NCBI RefSeq assembly: GCF_022234545.1
Contig: NZ_JAIEUI010000004.1
Location: 372,001-436,000 of the forward strand
Length of the DNA stretch: 64,000 bases
Source of the DNA: Paenibacillus piscarius
GTDB taxonomy: Bacteria; Bacillota; Bacilli; Paenibacillales; Paenibacillaceae
Reading direction: 5' to 3'
Below are positions 53,223 through 60,934 of the stretch, one piece after another. The notes beneath the pieces are model-generated. The model ran no database searches and was not told where the DNA came from. It worked only from the letters and a program-made list of their open reading frames with translations. A program made the position numbers and the translations under genes. Position 1 is the first letter of the stretch, and every line of letters begins with the position of its first letter.

Positions 53223-53657
53223 TTACTCGCGGACCTCCTGCCTCGCCGCCTTCAGCCGCTCATTAATCCGGGCAGCTTCCTTCTTATCCTTCTCATAGGA
53301 CAGCAGACGGACAATAACATATACGACGGCAATCTGCAGGGCAAGCAGAAGTGCAGCGGACACACTGGCCACAACTCCGATCAGGCTGGCAAGAGCTATT
53401 AACAGCGTCTCCAGCAGGACAAAATGAAGCACGATTCTAACCCGCATCGCCCGCTCGCTCACCTCATTTGGCGTATACAATATCATGCCCGTCAATGCGC
53501 CAAGCAGCGAGAAGCCCATAATCGTGTAGATCGATATCAGGTCAAACGCGAGGTCAGGCATGTAAATCTGCCGCAGCACTGTAATGATAATGATGATGGA
53601 TGCAAAAATAATCAGAAAATCGCGGATGATCTCCCTGGCATATTCAGACCGTTTCAT
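53223..53657 (-). CDS. DUF3021 four-helix membrane protein, partner of a LytTR regulator
   Basis: The ATG at 53657 has AAGGGGG upstream; the frame is open further into the LytTR gene but without a site. The 144-residue product has four membrane helices (about 10-30, 38-58, 70-95, 100-120) and a basic cytoplasmic tail (SYEKDKKEAARINERLKAARQ). DUF3021 proteins are nearly always encoded beside a single-domain LytTR factor and are thought to hold it in check. Here the stop of the LytTR gene is 13 bases upstream. Confidence 0.85.
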   Translation of the reverse strand: MKRSEYAREIIRDFLIIFASIIIIITVLRQIYMPDLAFDLISIYTIMGFSLLGALTGMILYTPNEVSERAMRVRIVLHFVLLETLLIALASLIGVVASVSAALLLALQIAVVYVIVRLLSYEKDKKEAARINERLKAARQEVRE

Positions 53658-53670
53658 GCGGTGAGCCCCC

Positions 53671-54108
53671 TTATAATCCGAGTCTTTTTTTGAGTACAGG
53701 CACATATTGTCTTGAAATCACTACACGTTCCCCGTTATCCAGCAGTGCGGTGAACCGGCCGCTCAGGGAGGGGCGCACGCTCTCGATCTTGGCGATATTC
53801 AGAATCGTCGATTTGGAAGCCCGGAAGCAGCCTCTGTCCCGGCACAATTCCTCCAGCTCATACAGCTTCTGCTTCACTTCATGCACCTGGTTCTCACTGT
53901 ACACATATACCTTGCCGTCCACCGCTTCAAAATAATAGACATCACTAAGCTTGATGCGGCTGACCCGCTCTTCCTGAATTCCCAGAATGATAAGCGTCTC
54001 TGTCTTCAGCTTATTTACGATTTCATAGATTTCTTCGTCCGCCTCATGGCATCTGATGATGATCTCCTCTTGCTGCTCCCTGCTGATATGCTCGATGGAT
54101 ATTCGGAT
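53671..54108 (-). CDS. Single-domain LytTR DNA-binding regulator with probable ATC start
   Basis: The LytTR domain (YYFEAVDGKVYVYSENQVHEV ... FRASKSTILNIAKIESVRP ... VVISRQYVPVLKKRLGL) fills the C-terminal two thirds, and the frame extends in one piece back to 54108. No ATG, GTG or TTG exists where relatives begin. An ATC codon at 54108-54106 sits seven bases after AGG of a long AGGTGATC site, and a stop lies 21 bases upstream, so ATC is the best start and gives 145 residues (family length about 145-150). It likely regulates its DUF3021 partner and other genes. Confidence 0.8.
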   Translation of the reverse strand: MRISIEHISREQQEEIIIRCHEADEEIYEIVNKLKTETLIILGIQEERVSRIKLSDVYYFEAVDGKVYVYSENQVHEVKQKLYELEELCRDRGCFRASKSTILNIAKIESVRPSLSGRFTALLDNGERVVISRQYVPVLKKRLGL

Positions 54109-54206
54109 AGGATCACCTGCAATCGTTCAGATTAGTAGGTCTGCTGCCTAATTCATGTTCATGATAAGGGAAACGTTCCTATGCGGCAAGCGGACCGCAA
54201 CACAAA

Positions 54207-54279
54207 AGGCTGCCCTCCGGTTAGACCGGTCGGACAGCCTCTTATCATAGCGAGCCTGCCAGTGTATAACTGGCAGGCT
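54207..54279 (-). terminator. Tandem hairpins downstream of the NmrA-like gene
   Basis: Leftward, the first hairpin (54253-54279) has a perfect 11-bp stem AGCCTGCCAGT; the second (54207-54240) has an AGGCTG...CAGCCT stem followed by TTTGTG. The second is a plausible intrinsic terminator; the first may aid release or RNA stability. Confidence 0.75.
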
Positions 54280-54297
54280 TGCTCATACGCGCAGCAC

Positions 54298-55152
54298 TTA
54301 ACCCAGCAGCGCGCGCACGCCTTCGCTAATTGGGGTCTGCGGGCGGTTCAGCAGCTTCGCAAGGTCGCCGCTCTCGATATCCAGTGCGCCATCGCGGATG
54401 GCTCCCTGAATGGCAACGACGATCGGCAGCGCCGCTTCCGGCACGCCTGCTTCGCCCATTACCTTGGCATAGGTGGCATCATCCACCTGCTGCACGGCAA
54501 CCTCCCGGCCTAGCACTTCGCCGACTACAGCTGCCAGCTCTGCCTGGGTAAGCGGGGTGCCGGACAATTCGTAGACGACACTCTCACGGCTCTCGCCTGC
54601 CAGAACAGCAGCCGCCGCTTCAGCATAATCGCGGCGCGTAGCCCAGCCTACCTTACCGTCTCCGGCTGAGGTCAGCCAAGGAGCACCGGCCTTCACAGCC
54701 TGAATGGAGCCGACTTCGTTCTCCAGGTACCAGTTGTTGCGCAGGAAGGCATACGGAATGCCGGATTCGCGGATGAATTCTTCCGTAGCACGGTGTACCG
54801 GCGCCAGGAACAGGGAGCTGTTCTCGGCATCGCCTACACTCGTGTATACGATAAAGCCCACCCCTGCACGGACAGCAGCATCTACAGCCGCCTTATGCTG
54901 GCGGATACGGGTGTCATTGTCGCCGTCTGCTGAGACGATCAGCAGGCGCTCCACTCCGGCGAAGGCGGTGTCCAGTGTCTCCGGCTGATCGAAGTCGCCG
55001 TGGCGTACATCGATGCCTTGCGCCTTCAGGGCCTCTGCCTTCTCCGGATTTCTGACACTGGCTACAATCTTCGCAGCGGGTACAGTCTTCAGCAGAGTCT
55101 CTGCTACGATAGAACCAAATTGGCCTGTTGCTCCTGTTAATGCGATCGTCAT
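54298..55152 (-). CDS. NmrA-like SDR, quinone oxidoreductase 2 type (QorB/YtfG-like)
   Basis: The 284-residue protein has an N-terminal TGATGQFGSIV NAD(P)-binding loop, an acidic D55FDQPETL segment and no SDR catalytic YxxxK, as in atypical NmrA/QorB oxidoreductases that reduce quinones with NADPH. The C-terminal helix region (TQAELAAVVGEVLGREV) is typical. RBS GGAGGAATG. It stands upstream of the LytTR pair on the same strand, with its own terminator hairpins. Role: detoxifying electrophiles, as for the next gene, is likely but unproven. Confidence 0.87.
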   Translation of the reverse strand: MTIALTGATGQFGSIVAETLLKTVPAAKIVASVRNPEKAEALKAQGIDVRHGDFDQPETLDTAFAGVERLLIVSADGDNDTRIRQHKAAVDAAVRAGVGFIVYTSVGDAENSSLFLAPVHRATEEFIRESGIPYAFLRNNWYLENEVGSIQAVKAGAPWLTSAGDGKVGWATRRDYAEAAAAVLAGESRESVVYELSGTPLTQAELAAVVGEVLGREVAVQQVDDATYAKVMGEAGVPEAALPIVVAIQGAIRDGALDIESGDLAKLLNRPQTPISEGVRALLG

Positions 55153-55281
55153 ACTTCATTCCTCCATTTGGTTGTTGTATTTCAATCTTGGCTATCAAAG
55201 CTCAAGTTGACAGCGGTAATTATCAATCATGTAACCATTGTAGTTACAAGTGACCCGATTGTCAAATAGATTGTGCAAGAT

Positions 55282-55866
55282 TCACCCAACCGTCTTGAAA
55301 TAACGGTAGATCTGCTCCAGCTTCTTGCTCTGCTTCCCCTTCTTGCTCTCCATGCTGCCGAACTCGAAGAACTTCACCTTACGGATGCCGACGAAGTTGA
55401 ACAGCGCTTTGCGCATCAGTATCTTATGCGAGTTCCCCAGCCACAGCAGCGGGTAGTGGGCCGGCCCCTTCATGCTGGAAATGCAGATCACGCTCTTCCC
55501 CTTGAGCAGGCCCTCCGGCAGCAGGCCGCCCTTATCCCGGTAGGCGAAGCCCGATGCAAACATCCGGTCGATATAGCCCATTAGCATCGCTGGCGGTCTG
55601 CCCCACCAGATCGGATAGACCAGGACGATCTGATCGGCCCACAGCAGCTGCTCCCTGTACTCCGCCAGCTCCGGTTCACGGTACATATCCCGTCTGCGCC
55701 GATTCTCATTGAATACAAGCACCGGATCGAATCCGGCCTCGTACAGGTCAAGCACCTTGACTTCCGTAATCTTCGCATTCTCCTTGCTGCCGCGCAGCAC
55801 CTCCTGCAGGAAGGCGTAGCTCAGGCTCTTTTGGTTCGGATGGGTGTAGATCACAAGTGTATTCAT
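55282..55866 (-). CDS. Flavodoxin-fold NAD(P)H oxidoreductase (NQO1/MdaB type)
   Basis: The 194-residue protein starts MNTLVIYTHPNQKSLSYAF, an FMN/FAD phosphate loop, and contains VLVYPIWWGRPPAMLMGYIDRMFASGFAY, the signature of NAD(P)H:quinone reductases of the NQO1/modulator of drug activity group. It reduces quinones by two electrons. A MarR gene is divergent, with two TTGTCAnnTGATAA operators in the gap, so induction by quinones or related stress is expected. RBS AAAGGGGA. Confidence 0.9.
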   Translation of the reverse strand: MNTLVIYTHPNQKSLSYAFLQEVLRGSKENAKITEVKVLDLYEAGFDPVLVFNENRRRRDMYREPELAEYREQLLWADQIVLVYPIWWGRPPAMLMGYIDRMFASGFAYRDKGGLLPEGLLKGKSVICISSMKGPAHYPLLWLGNSHKILMRKALFNFVGIRKVKFFEFGSMESKKGKQSKKLEQIYRYFKTVG

Positions 55867-55885
55867 CAGTGGTATTCCCCTTTAG

Positions 55886-55955
55886 TTGTCATTTGATAAC
55901 CAAAACATAGCACAGGCACGAAATACTTGTCAAATGATAATTGTTTTTTGATAAT
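55886..55955. promoter_or_regulatory. Divergent promoters with twin TTGTCAnnTGATAA operators
   Basis: Operators at 55886-55899 and 55927-55940. Rightward marR promoter: TTGTCA (55927-55932), 17 bases, GATAAT (55950-55955). Leftward oxidoreductase promoter: TTGACA (55933-55928), 18 bases, TATGTT (55909-55904). Operator 2 covers both -35 boxes; operator 1 lies just downstream of the leftward -10. Confidence 0.8.
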
Positions 55956-55987
55956 TAATCTGGTATCGTGACCTCTGAGGTGATCTA

Positions 55988-56422
55988 ATGGACAACAACC
56001 AGCTTTTTCAGAAATTCATAGCCTTCACTGCTTCTGTCCATCAAATAACAAATGATATTACCAGAGATGTGAATTCAGACGGCTTAACGCCGCTGCAATA
56101 TAAGATTATCGAATACATCGCTGTCAGCCAGCCGGTAACCCTCAGCGAGATCAGCGACTGTATGAATATATCGATGCCGAATACGAGCCGTGAACTGAAG
56201 AAGCTCAGCGAAAAAGGTCTCTGTACCCGCATCACCGACCCCGCTGACCGCCGCAAGCAGGAGATTACCCTCTCTGCCGCAGGCGGGGCGCTGATGAATG
56301 AGGCGTTCTCGCAGATTGCCGTCCGGTTCGAGCAGCGCATTGCCGGCCTGAGCGCTGAGGAACGCAAAGAGACCGAGCAGGCGCTCGATCTCTTGCAGCA
56401 GAAGGTATTCTATTTGAGCTGA
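55988..56422 (+). CDS. MarR-family repressor of the divergent quinone oxidoreductase
   Basis: The 144-residue protein has a MarR winged helix (LTPLQYKIIEYIAVSQPVTLSEI, SMPNTSRELKKLSEKGLCTRI) with the wing DPADRRKQEITLSAAG. It starts at ATG after GAGGTGAT. It should bind the twin TTGTCAnnTGATAA sites in the 120-base gap. There is one Cys (C58, in EISDCMNI) near the DNA-binding helices, and another in KGLCTRI, which might sense quinones or thiol stress as in YodB/MhqR-type proteins; this is inference. Confidence 0.9.
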   Translation: MDNNQLFQKFIAFTASVHQITNDITRDVNSDGLTPLQYKIIEYIAVSQPVTLSEISDCMNISMPNTSRELKKLSEKGLCTRITDPADRRKQEITLSAAGGALMNEAFSQIAVRFEQRIAGLSAEERKETEQALDLLQQKVFYLS

Positions 56423-56450
56423 GGATACATCCTATCCCATAGATGAGCGG

Positions 56451-56690
56451 TTATTTCACAGCAATCCCCTCTGCTGAAACCTCCGCCGGAGCCTCCTCCT
56501 TGCGCTTGAAGCGCTGAATAAGATAAGCAGTAATCGGAACAACAATACCCGTAACCAGTGCATAAGCGGTCGTTAACCACTGCACAGTGCTCGCAGACAA
56601 CCGGAACTCCCCCATAATGTTCGGCAGCGCCGTATTCAGTGAGGATTGATTCAATAGCCCCGCGATCGTCCCGATTATTAGAATAGCCAT
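56451..56690 (-). pseudogene. Remnant of a DHA2 multidrug exporter
   Basis: The 79-residue frame has the first two helices of a DHA2 MFS transporter (AILIIGTIAGLLNQSSLNTAL ... WLTTAYALVTGIVVPITAYLIQRF), then jumps into a hydrophilic tail (KRKEEAPAEVSAEG) that looks like the natural C-terminus of such a protein. About 400 residues between are missing, so an internal in-frame deletion is likely. A stop just upstream of the first Met also suggests the original N-terminus is gone. Not expected to function. Confidence 0.75.
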
Positions 56691-56779
56691 GAAACGTTAC
56701 CAACAATTGGCACAAAACCAATTCACACCAATCGCGTCTAACTGGAGAGAGTTAAATCTATCCATAAGGTGATGAATCC

Positions 56780-57820
56780 ATGACAACAAGAACGACTATG
56801 CTGCTGTCTCTGCTAGGACTGGCCCTGACCGCTGCGGCGGGCGGTTATGCCCATGCAGATGCAGCACCCTCACCCCAGCCGATCTCCATCTACCTGGACG
56901 GGCAGCAGCTTCAGCCGGAGACCCGGCCGCTCAACTTCAGCGGGACCGTACTGGTTCCTATGAGGGGACTGTTCGAAGCCCAAGGGGCCGAGCTCTCCTG
57001 GGACAATACCAGCAAGACGGTAACTGCCGTCAAGAGCGGCACTGCCTTAACCTATACCCTTGGCTCATCCACCGCCCGTGTGAACGGGAGAACGGTTGAT
57101 CTTGCGGTTCCCGGACAGCTGTCGCAAGGCTACAGTATGATACCCCTGCGCTTCGTCAGCGAGGCTCTGGGCAGCCAGGTGGCCTGGGAGCCGTCTTCAG
57201 GCTCCGTCCTGATCTCCTCGGCAGCCGCCTATGAGACCACGGTCACCTGGGGAGTTAACCTGCGCAGCACTCCGGATGCCGGGCAGTCAGCGAACAGCCT
57301 GGCTCTGCTGCCGGCCGGCAGCAAGGTCCATGTCGTCCGCGAGGCCGGCCCGCTCTGGCTGGAGGTACGGACAGCGGAGAATGGCAGGGGCTATGTATCG
57401 GCCAAACCGAAATTTACGGATTACAGAAGCCCCTCGCTGCTCCAGAAGCAGGGAGAGGCACTGATTAACGAGGGCCGGAAATACCTGAATACCCCTTATG
57501 AATTCGGCGCTTCGCCGGATCAGACGGATACGTTCGACTGTTCCTCGTTCGTGAAGCGTGTGTTCGCGGATGCCCTCTCGCTCGAGCTGCCCCGCGTCTC
57601 TTATGATCAGGCCCAGGAAGGCCGGAAGGTCAGCCTGGACGAGCTGCGTACCGGGGACCTGCTGTTCTTCACCGCCCGGGGCCTTGACATCGGACATGTA
57701 GCCATCTATGCCGGCAATAACCGGATACTGCATACCTACTCCAAGGAGCAGGGTGTACATATGGAGGAGTTCAGCAGCAAGTGGCAAAAGCGGTTTGTCA
57801 CCGCGCAACGGGTTCTATAA
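56780..57820 (+). CDS. Secreted NlpC/P60 endopeptidase with stalk and SH3 domains
   Basis: The 346-residue protein has a signal peptide (cut near AHADAA), a copper-amine-oxidase-like stalk domain (about 34-148), a bacterial SH3 domain (about 152-210, VNLRSTPDAGQSANSLALLPAGS) and an NlpC/P60 domain with the triad C254 (FDCSSFVK), H306 (IGHVAIYAG) and H318. It should cut peptidoglycan stem peptides during growth or remodelling. RBS AAGGTGATG. It is single; a PhnA-like gene converges on it. Confidence 0.93.
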   Translation: MTTRTTMLLSLLGLALTAAAGGYAHADAAPSPQPISIYLDGQQLQPETRPLNFSGTVLVPMRGLFEAQGAELSWDNTSKTVTAVKSGTALTYTLGSSTARVNGRTVDLAVPGQLSQGYSMIPLRFVSEALGSQVAWEPSSGSVLISSAAAYETTVTWGVNLRSTPDAGQSANSLALLPAGSKVHVVREAGPLWLEVRTAENGRGYVSAKPKFTDYRSPSLLQKQGEALINEGRKYLNTPYEFGASPDQTDTFDCSSFVKRVFADALSLELPRVSYDQAQEGRKVSLDELRTGDLLFFTARGLDIGHVAIYAGNNRILHTYSKEQGVHMEEFSSKWQKRFVTAQRVL

Positions 57821-57882
57821 CTTGGGAATGTTGGCGGACCGGAGCCTGCTGCCCGGCGGGCAGCGGATTTCCGGTTCTTCAG

Positions 57883-58224
57883 CTATGCCTTGCGCACAAA
57901 CTCCGATTTCAGCTTCATCGCCCCGAACCCTTCGATTTTGCAATCGATATCATGATCGCCGTCCACCAGCCGGATATTTTTCACCTTGGTGCCTATCTTC
58001 AGTACGGATGAGCTGCCTTTGACCTTCAGATCCTTAATCACCGTTACGGTATCCCCATCAGTCAAGACATTCCCATTGGCATCCTTCACTACCTTCTCAT
58101 CCTCGCTGCTTGCGCCCGCTGCATCCAAAGACCACTCATGTGCACACTCCGGGCAGACCAGCATCGCTCCATCCTCATAGGTATACACAGAGCCGCACTG
58201 CGGGCAATTCGGTAATTCATTCAT
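57883..58224 (-). CDS. PhnA/YjdM-family zinc-ribbon protein
   Basis: The 113-residue protein has an N-terminal zinc ribbon (CPQC and CPEC, residues 8-11 and 24-27) and the C-terminal PhnA domain ([27 protein letters not shown] ... [10 protein letters not shown] ... [22 protein letters not shown]). The family was once named for phosphonate use, but is now thought to be unrelated to phosphonoacetate hydrolase; its role is unknown. It is small, cytosolic and stands alone, convergent with the NlpC/P60 gene. Confidence 0.93.
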   Translation of the reverse strand: MNELPNCPQCGSVYTYEDGAMLVCPECAHEWSLDAAGASSEDEKVVKDANGNVLTDGDTVTVIKDLKVKGSSSVLKIGTKVKNIRLVDGDHDIDCKIEGFGAMKLKSEFVRKA

Positions 58225-58330
58225 TGATTAACAAGCTCCATTTCTGCTTCATGCACGTTTTTTTGGGTAAGTCCGCTCTATTTTAGCATATTTTCCCCTT
58301 TGTGAGTTGATAACTCTATATTATTATATT

Positions 58331-58348
58331 AATATCTAATTAGATATT
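58331..58348. promoter_or_regulatory. 18-bp perfect palindrome, candidate operator
   Basis: AATATCTAATTAGATATT is a perfect dyad centred 34 bases before the acetyltransferase start, in a very AT-rich gap between two divergent genes. It has the size of a MarR- or TetR-type site. No regulator gene is next to it. Confidence 0.55.
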
Positions 58349-58373
58349 TAATTAATAACAAGCGGGTGATTAA

Positions 58374-58859
58374 ATGATTTGGTTAGAACCGGTGCCTGAC
58401 GCGCTCACACCGCAGAGTCTGGAGATCCAGGCCTCCATCCTGAACTCACAGCCTGAATTCAACCTGATGGTCCTGCACAAGGCTTATGTGGAGCCCTCGG
58501 AGCTGGAGGAGGAGAACCGCAACAACCTCGCTATGGGGGAGAAAATGCTGTACATCAGGAGCCATGACCGGATTGCCGGTCTCATCACCTACCTGCCTGA
58601 CTATAGCGCGGATCATTATCCATGGATCGGCCTGCTGGTGATTCACCGGCAATATAGCCGTCAAGGGATCGGCATAGCAGCGATACATGAACTGGAGCAA
58701 ATGTTCAGGACCCAGGGGCTTGGCGCCGTCAGACTGGCAGTGCAGCTGGAGAACAAAGCAGGGGAAGCCTTCTGGACCCGGAATGGCTTCACCCCGGTGA
58801 GAAGAGCGGCCGATAACCACAATAACGAAGTGGATGTCTACGAGAAGCAGTTTAAATGA
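58374..58859 (+). CDS. GNAT-family N-acetyltransferase
   Basis: The 161-residue protein has the GNAT acetyl-CoA motif A, with the QYSRQGIGIAAIHELEQ loop (Q/RxxGxG/A) near residue 89, and the C-terminal NKAGEAFWTRNGF strand-helix. It transfers an acetyl group to an unknown amine. The ATG follows AAGCGGGTGAT. The 18-bp palindrome upstream may control it. Next gene downstream is a catalase-fold protein 70 bases away on the same strand, but no shared role is evident. Confidence 0.9.
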   Translation: MIWLEPVPDALTPQSLEIQASILNSQPEFNLMVLHKAYVEPSELEEENRNNLAMGEKMLYIRSHDRIAGLITYLPDYSADHYPWIGLLVIHRQYSRQGIGIAAIHELEQMFRTQGLGAVRLAVQLENKAGEAFWTRNGFTPVRRAADNHNNEVDVYEKQFK

Positions 58860-58929
58860 ATGGCCGTTGTGGTAAGAATTAGGATGTAGATTATTCCAAT
58901 TCAATGGATTTGAGGGGAGGGTTACGAAC

Positions 58930-59898
58930 GTGAATGAGGGCAAGAATGAAGCTGAACAGGACGGCCAACTGCTGGCAGGAGATCAGGCTGACGGGCTGGC
59001 GGCTGAGGCAGTTGACGCTATCGAGCAGCTATCCGGCGTCCATCCCGGATACCGCCGCGCCCATGCCAAGGGCATCTGCTGCCGCGGATTCTTCCGGCCG
59101 AGCGGGCTGGGGATGGAGTTGACGGAGGCGGAGCATCTTCAGGAGCAGCAGGTGAATGCTATCGTGCGCTTCTCCGGCAGCTCGACCGATCCGGCACTGG
59201 CGGATCTGCTCTCGCCCGCCAAGGGAATGGCGGTCCAGTTCATCCTGCCGGATGGCGAGGTTACGAATCTGGTGGGGGTAACGGTACCGGTCTTTTTTGC
59301 CCGGACCCCGGAGTCCTTCATCGACATTGTCCGTACCGCCCACCGGCTCCGGACTGGAAGCCTCGGACCGCTGGAGCTGATTAAGGAGATTGCCAGCCAC
59401 TTCAGCGAGAGCAAGGGAGCCTTGCGCGCCGTGAAGCGGCTGAAGCCGCCGGCCAGTTATGCGGAATGCCCCTATTACTGCATCCATGCTTATGTGCTCG
59501 TCAATGCTGAGGGGAGGGAGCAGCCTGTCCGCTTCGAGTGGGTGCCGGAGGCGGGAGTGCGCACCCTGTCGCTGGAGGAAGCGGCACAGCAGCCGGATCA
59601 TTATCTGGAGGAGGAGCTGGAGCTGCGCCTGAAGGATGAACCGGCCATCTTCCAGCTTGTCGCCGTTCTGGGCGAGGAAGGCGACGCGACAGATGATCCG
59701 ACCCGCGCCTGGCCGGAGGACCGCCGGAGAGTCGATCTCGGCCGGCTGCATATTTCCGAGATCTACCCTGATCCGAAATATCTGCTCATGGACCCCACCA
59801 TTCTTACGACCGGAATGCGTCTCTCGGATGACCCGATTCTGAAGTTCCGCAGCGCAGCCTACGCCGAGTCCTATCAGCGGCGGATCGGAGAAGGTTAG
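58930..59898 (+). CDS. Catalase-fold heme protein (small catalase-related family)
   Basis: The 322-residue protein (GTG start after GGGAGGG) has the catalase core: distal His in RAHAKGICCRGFF near residue 45, the RFSGSS and PVFFARTPESF segments, and the proximal heme Tyr in FRSAAYAESYQRR near the end. Small catalases of this group act as peroxidases or epoxidases more than true catalases. The residue two before PVFF, usually the distal Asn, is Thr here (VTVPVFF), so turnover of H2O2 may be low. No Tat or Sec signal is present. Confidence 0.85.
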   Translation: MNEGKNEAEQDGQLLAGDQADGLAAEAVDAIEQLSGVHPGYRRAHAKGICCRGFFRPSGLGMELTEAEHLQEQQVNAIVRFSGSSTDPALADLLSPAKGMAVQFILPDGEVTNLVGVTVPVFFARTPESFIDIVRTAHRLRTGSLGPLELIKEIASHFSESKGALRAVKRLKPPASYAECPYYCIHAYVLVNAEGREQPVRFEWVPEAGVRTLSLEEAAQQPDHYLEEELELRLKDEPAIFQLVAVLGEEGDATDDPTRAWPEDRRRVDLGRLHISEIYPDPKYLLMDPTILTTGMRLSDDPILKFRSAAYAESYQRRIGEG

Positions 59899-59932
59899 CT
59901 AACGGCGGCTGTCCGCCCGAATCAGGCAGCCC

Positions 59933-59966
59933 AGCGCCGGAGGGACCGCAGCGTCCCTCCGGCGCT
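59933..59966 (+). terminator. Strong hairpin terminator after the catalase-fold gene
   Basis: AGCGCCGGAGGGAC pairs with GTCCCTCCGGCGCT through a short CGCAGC loop (59933-59966), followed by TGCTGTTTC. Very stable; the T-run is weak. Confidence 0.75.
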
Positions 59967-60035
59967 TGCTGTTTCAAAGGCCGGGCTAAGCTGGTTAATG
60001 GTTAATAATCCGGTTACATAAGAGAGGAGTGCAGT

Positions 60036-60923
60036 ATGAAGCAGGCTATGATCATCATGAATCCCTCCTCCGGCAAAGCAGAGGCGCGGGAATATATCCA
60101 GGCAGCGGAAGAGGTGCTGCAGGTCGCAGGGTATCAGGTTACTGTCAATGAGACCGCCGGCGAAGGGGATGCCACGGCTTTCTGTGTCCAGGCGTGCAGC
60201 GAAGGCTGTGATCTGGTGGTCGCGATCGGCGGAGACGGCACGCTGCACGAGACAATGAACGGGCTGGCCGATCAGCAGCACCGGCCTGTGCTTGGCATCG
60301 TGCCGATGGGCACGGTCAACGATTTCGCCCGGGCCCTGCAGATTCCGCTCAATCCCGAGCAAGCTATCCGTAATCTGGCCTCTTCCCGCACACGCCGGGT
60401 CGATATGGGCCGGCTGAATGAGCGGCTGTTCGTCAATGTGGTCGCCGCAGGCTCCCTGGCCGGCTCCCTCTCCTCTGTCTCCTCAGACGACAAGAACCGG
60501 CTCGGCTTCCTGGCTTACTTGCGGGAAGGGATCAAGGAGCTGACCAGCAGCAAGACGCACCCGCTGACGATCATCCACGACGGGGAAGTCTGGGAGGGCT
60601 CCTCCCCGCTGTTTATCGCTGCGCTCACTAATTCTGTCGGCGGCTTCGAGAAGCTTGCTCCCGGAGCTGCTGTCGATGACGGCCTGCTGCACTGCTTCAT
60701 CGTCAAGGATCTTCACCTGCTGAATTCGGTGACAGTCAGCATCTCCCTGCTGCTCGGCAATCTGAGAAGCCACAAGGATGTCATCTATTTCACGGCCCGT
60801 GAGGTGACGCTCCGCTCCTCCGAGCCGGTCCGAACGAATGTAGACGGGGAAGCGGGGCCGCCGCTGCCGCTCACGCTAAGCACGATTCCGCGTCATCTTC
60901 AGGTGGTTGTCCCGGAAGAATAA
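60036..60923 (+). CDS. Diacylglycerol/lipid kinase (DagK/YegS family)
   Basis: The 295-residue protein has the catalytic GGDGT motif (65-69), PMGTVNDFAR near 95, and the second-domain SVGGFEKLAPGAAVDDG segment, all as in the DagK family of soluble lipid kinases that phosphorylate diacylglycerol or related lipids with ATP. In Firmicutes DgkB of this family recycles diacylglycerol from teichoic acid synthesis; whether this is that enzyme or a YegS/BmrU-type paralogue cannot be settled here. RBS AGAGGAG. It converges on a phosphotransferase gene, 11 bases apart. Confidence 0.92.
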   Translation: MKQAMIIMNPSSGKAEAREYIQAAEEVLQVAGYQVTVNETAGEGDATAFCVQACSEGCDLVVAIGGDGTLHETMNGLADQQHRPVLGIVPMGTVNDFARALQIPLNPEQAIRNLASSRTRRVDMGRLNERLFVNVVAAGSLAGSLSSVSSDDKNRLGFLAYLREGIKELTSSKTHPLTIIHDGEVWEGSSPLFIAALTNSVGGFEKLAPGAAVDDGLLHCFIVKDLHLLNSVTVSISLLLGNLRSHKDVIYFTAREVTLRSSEPVRTNVDGEAGPPLPLTLSTIPRHLQVVVPEE

Positions 60924-60934
60924 TCTCTGCTGCC

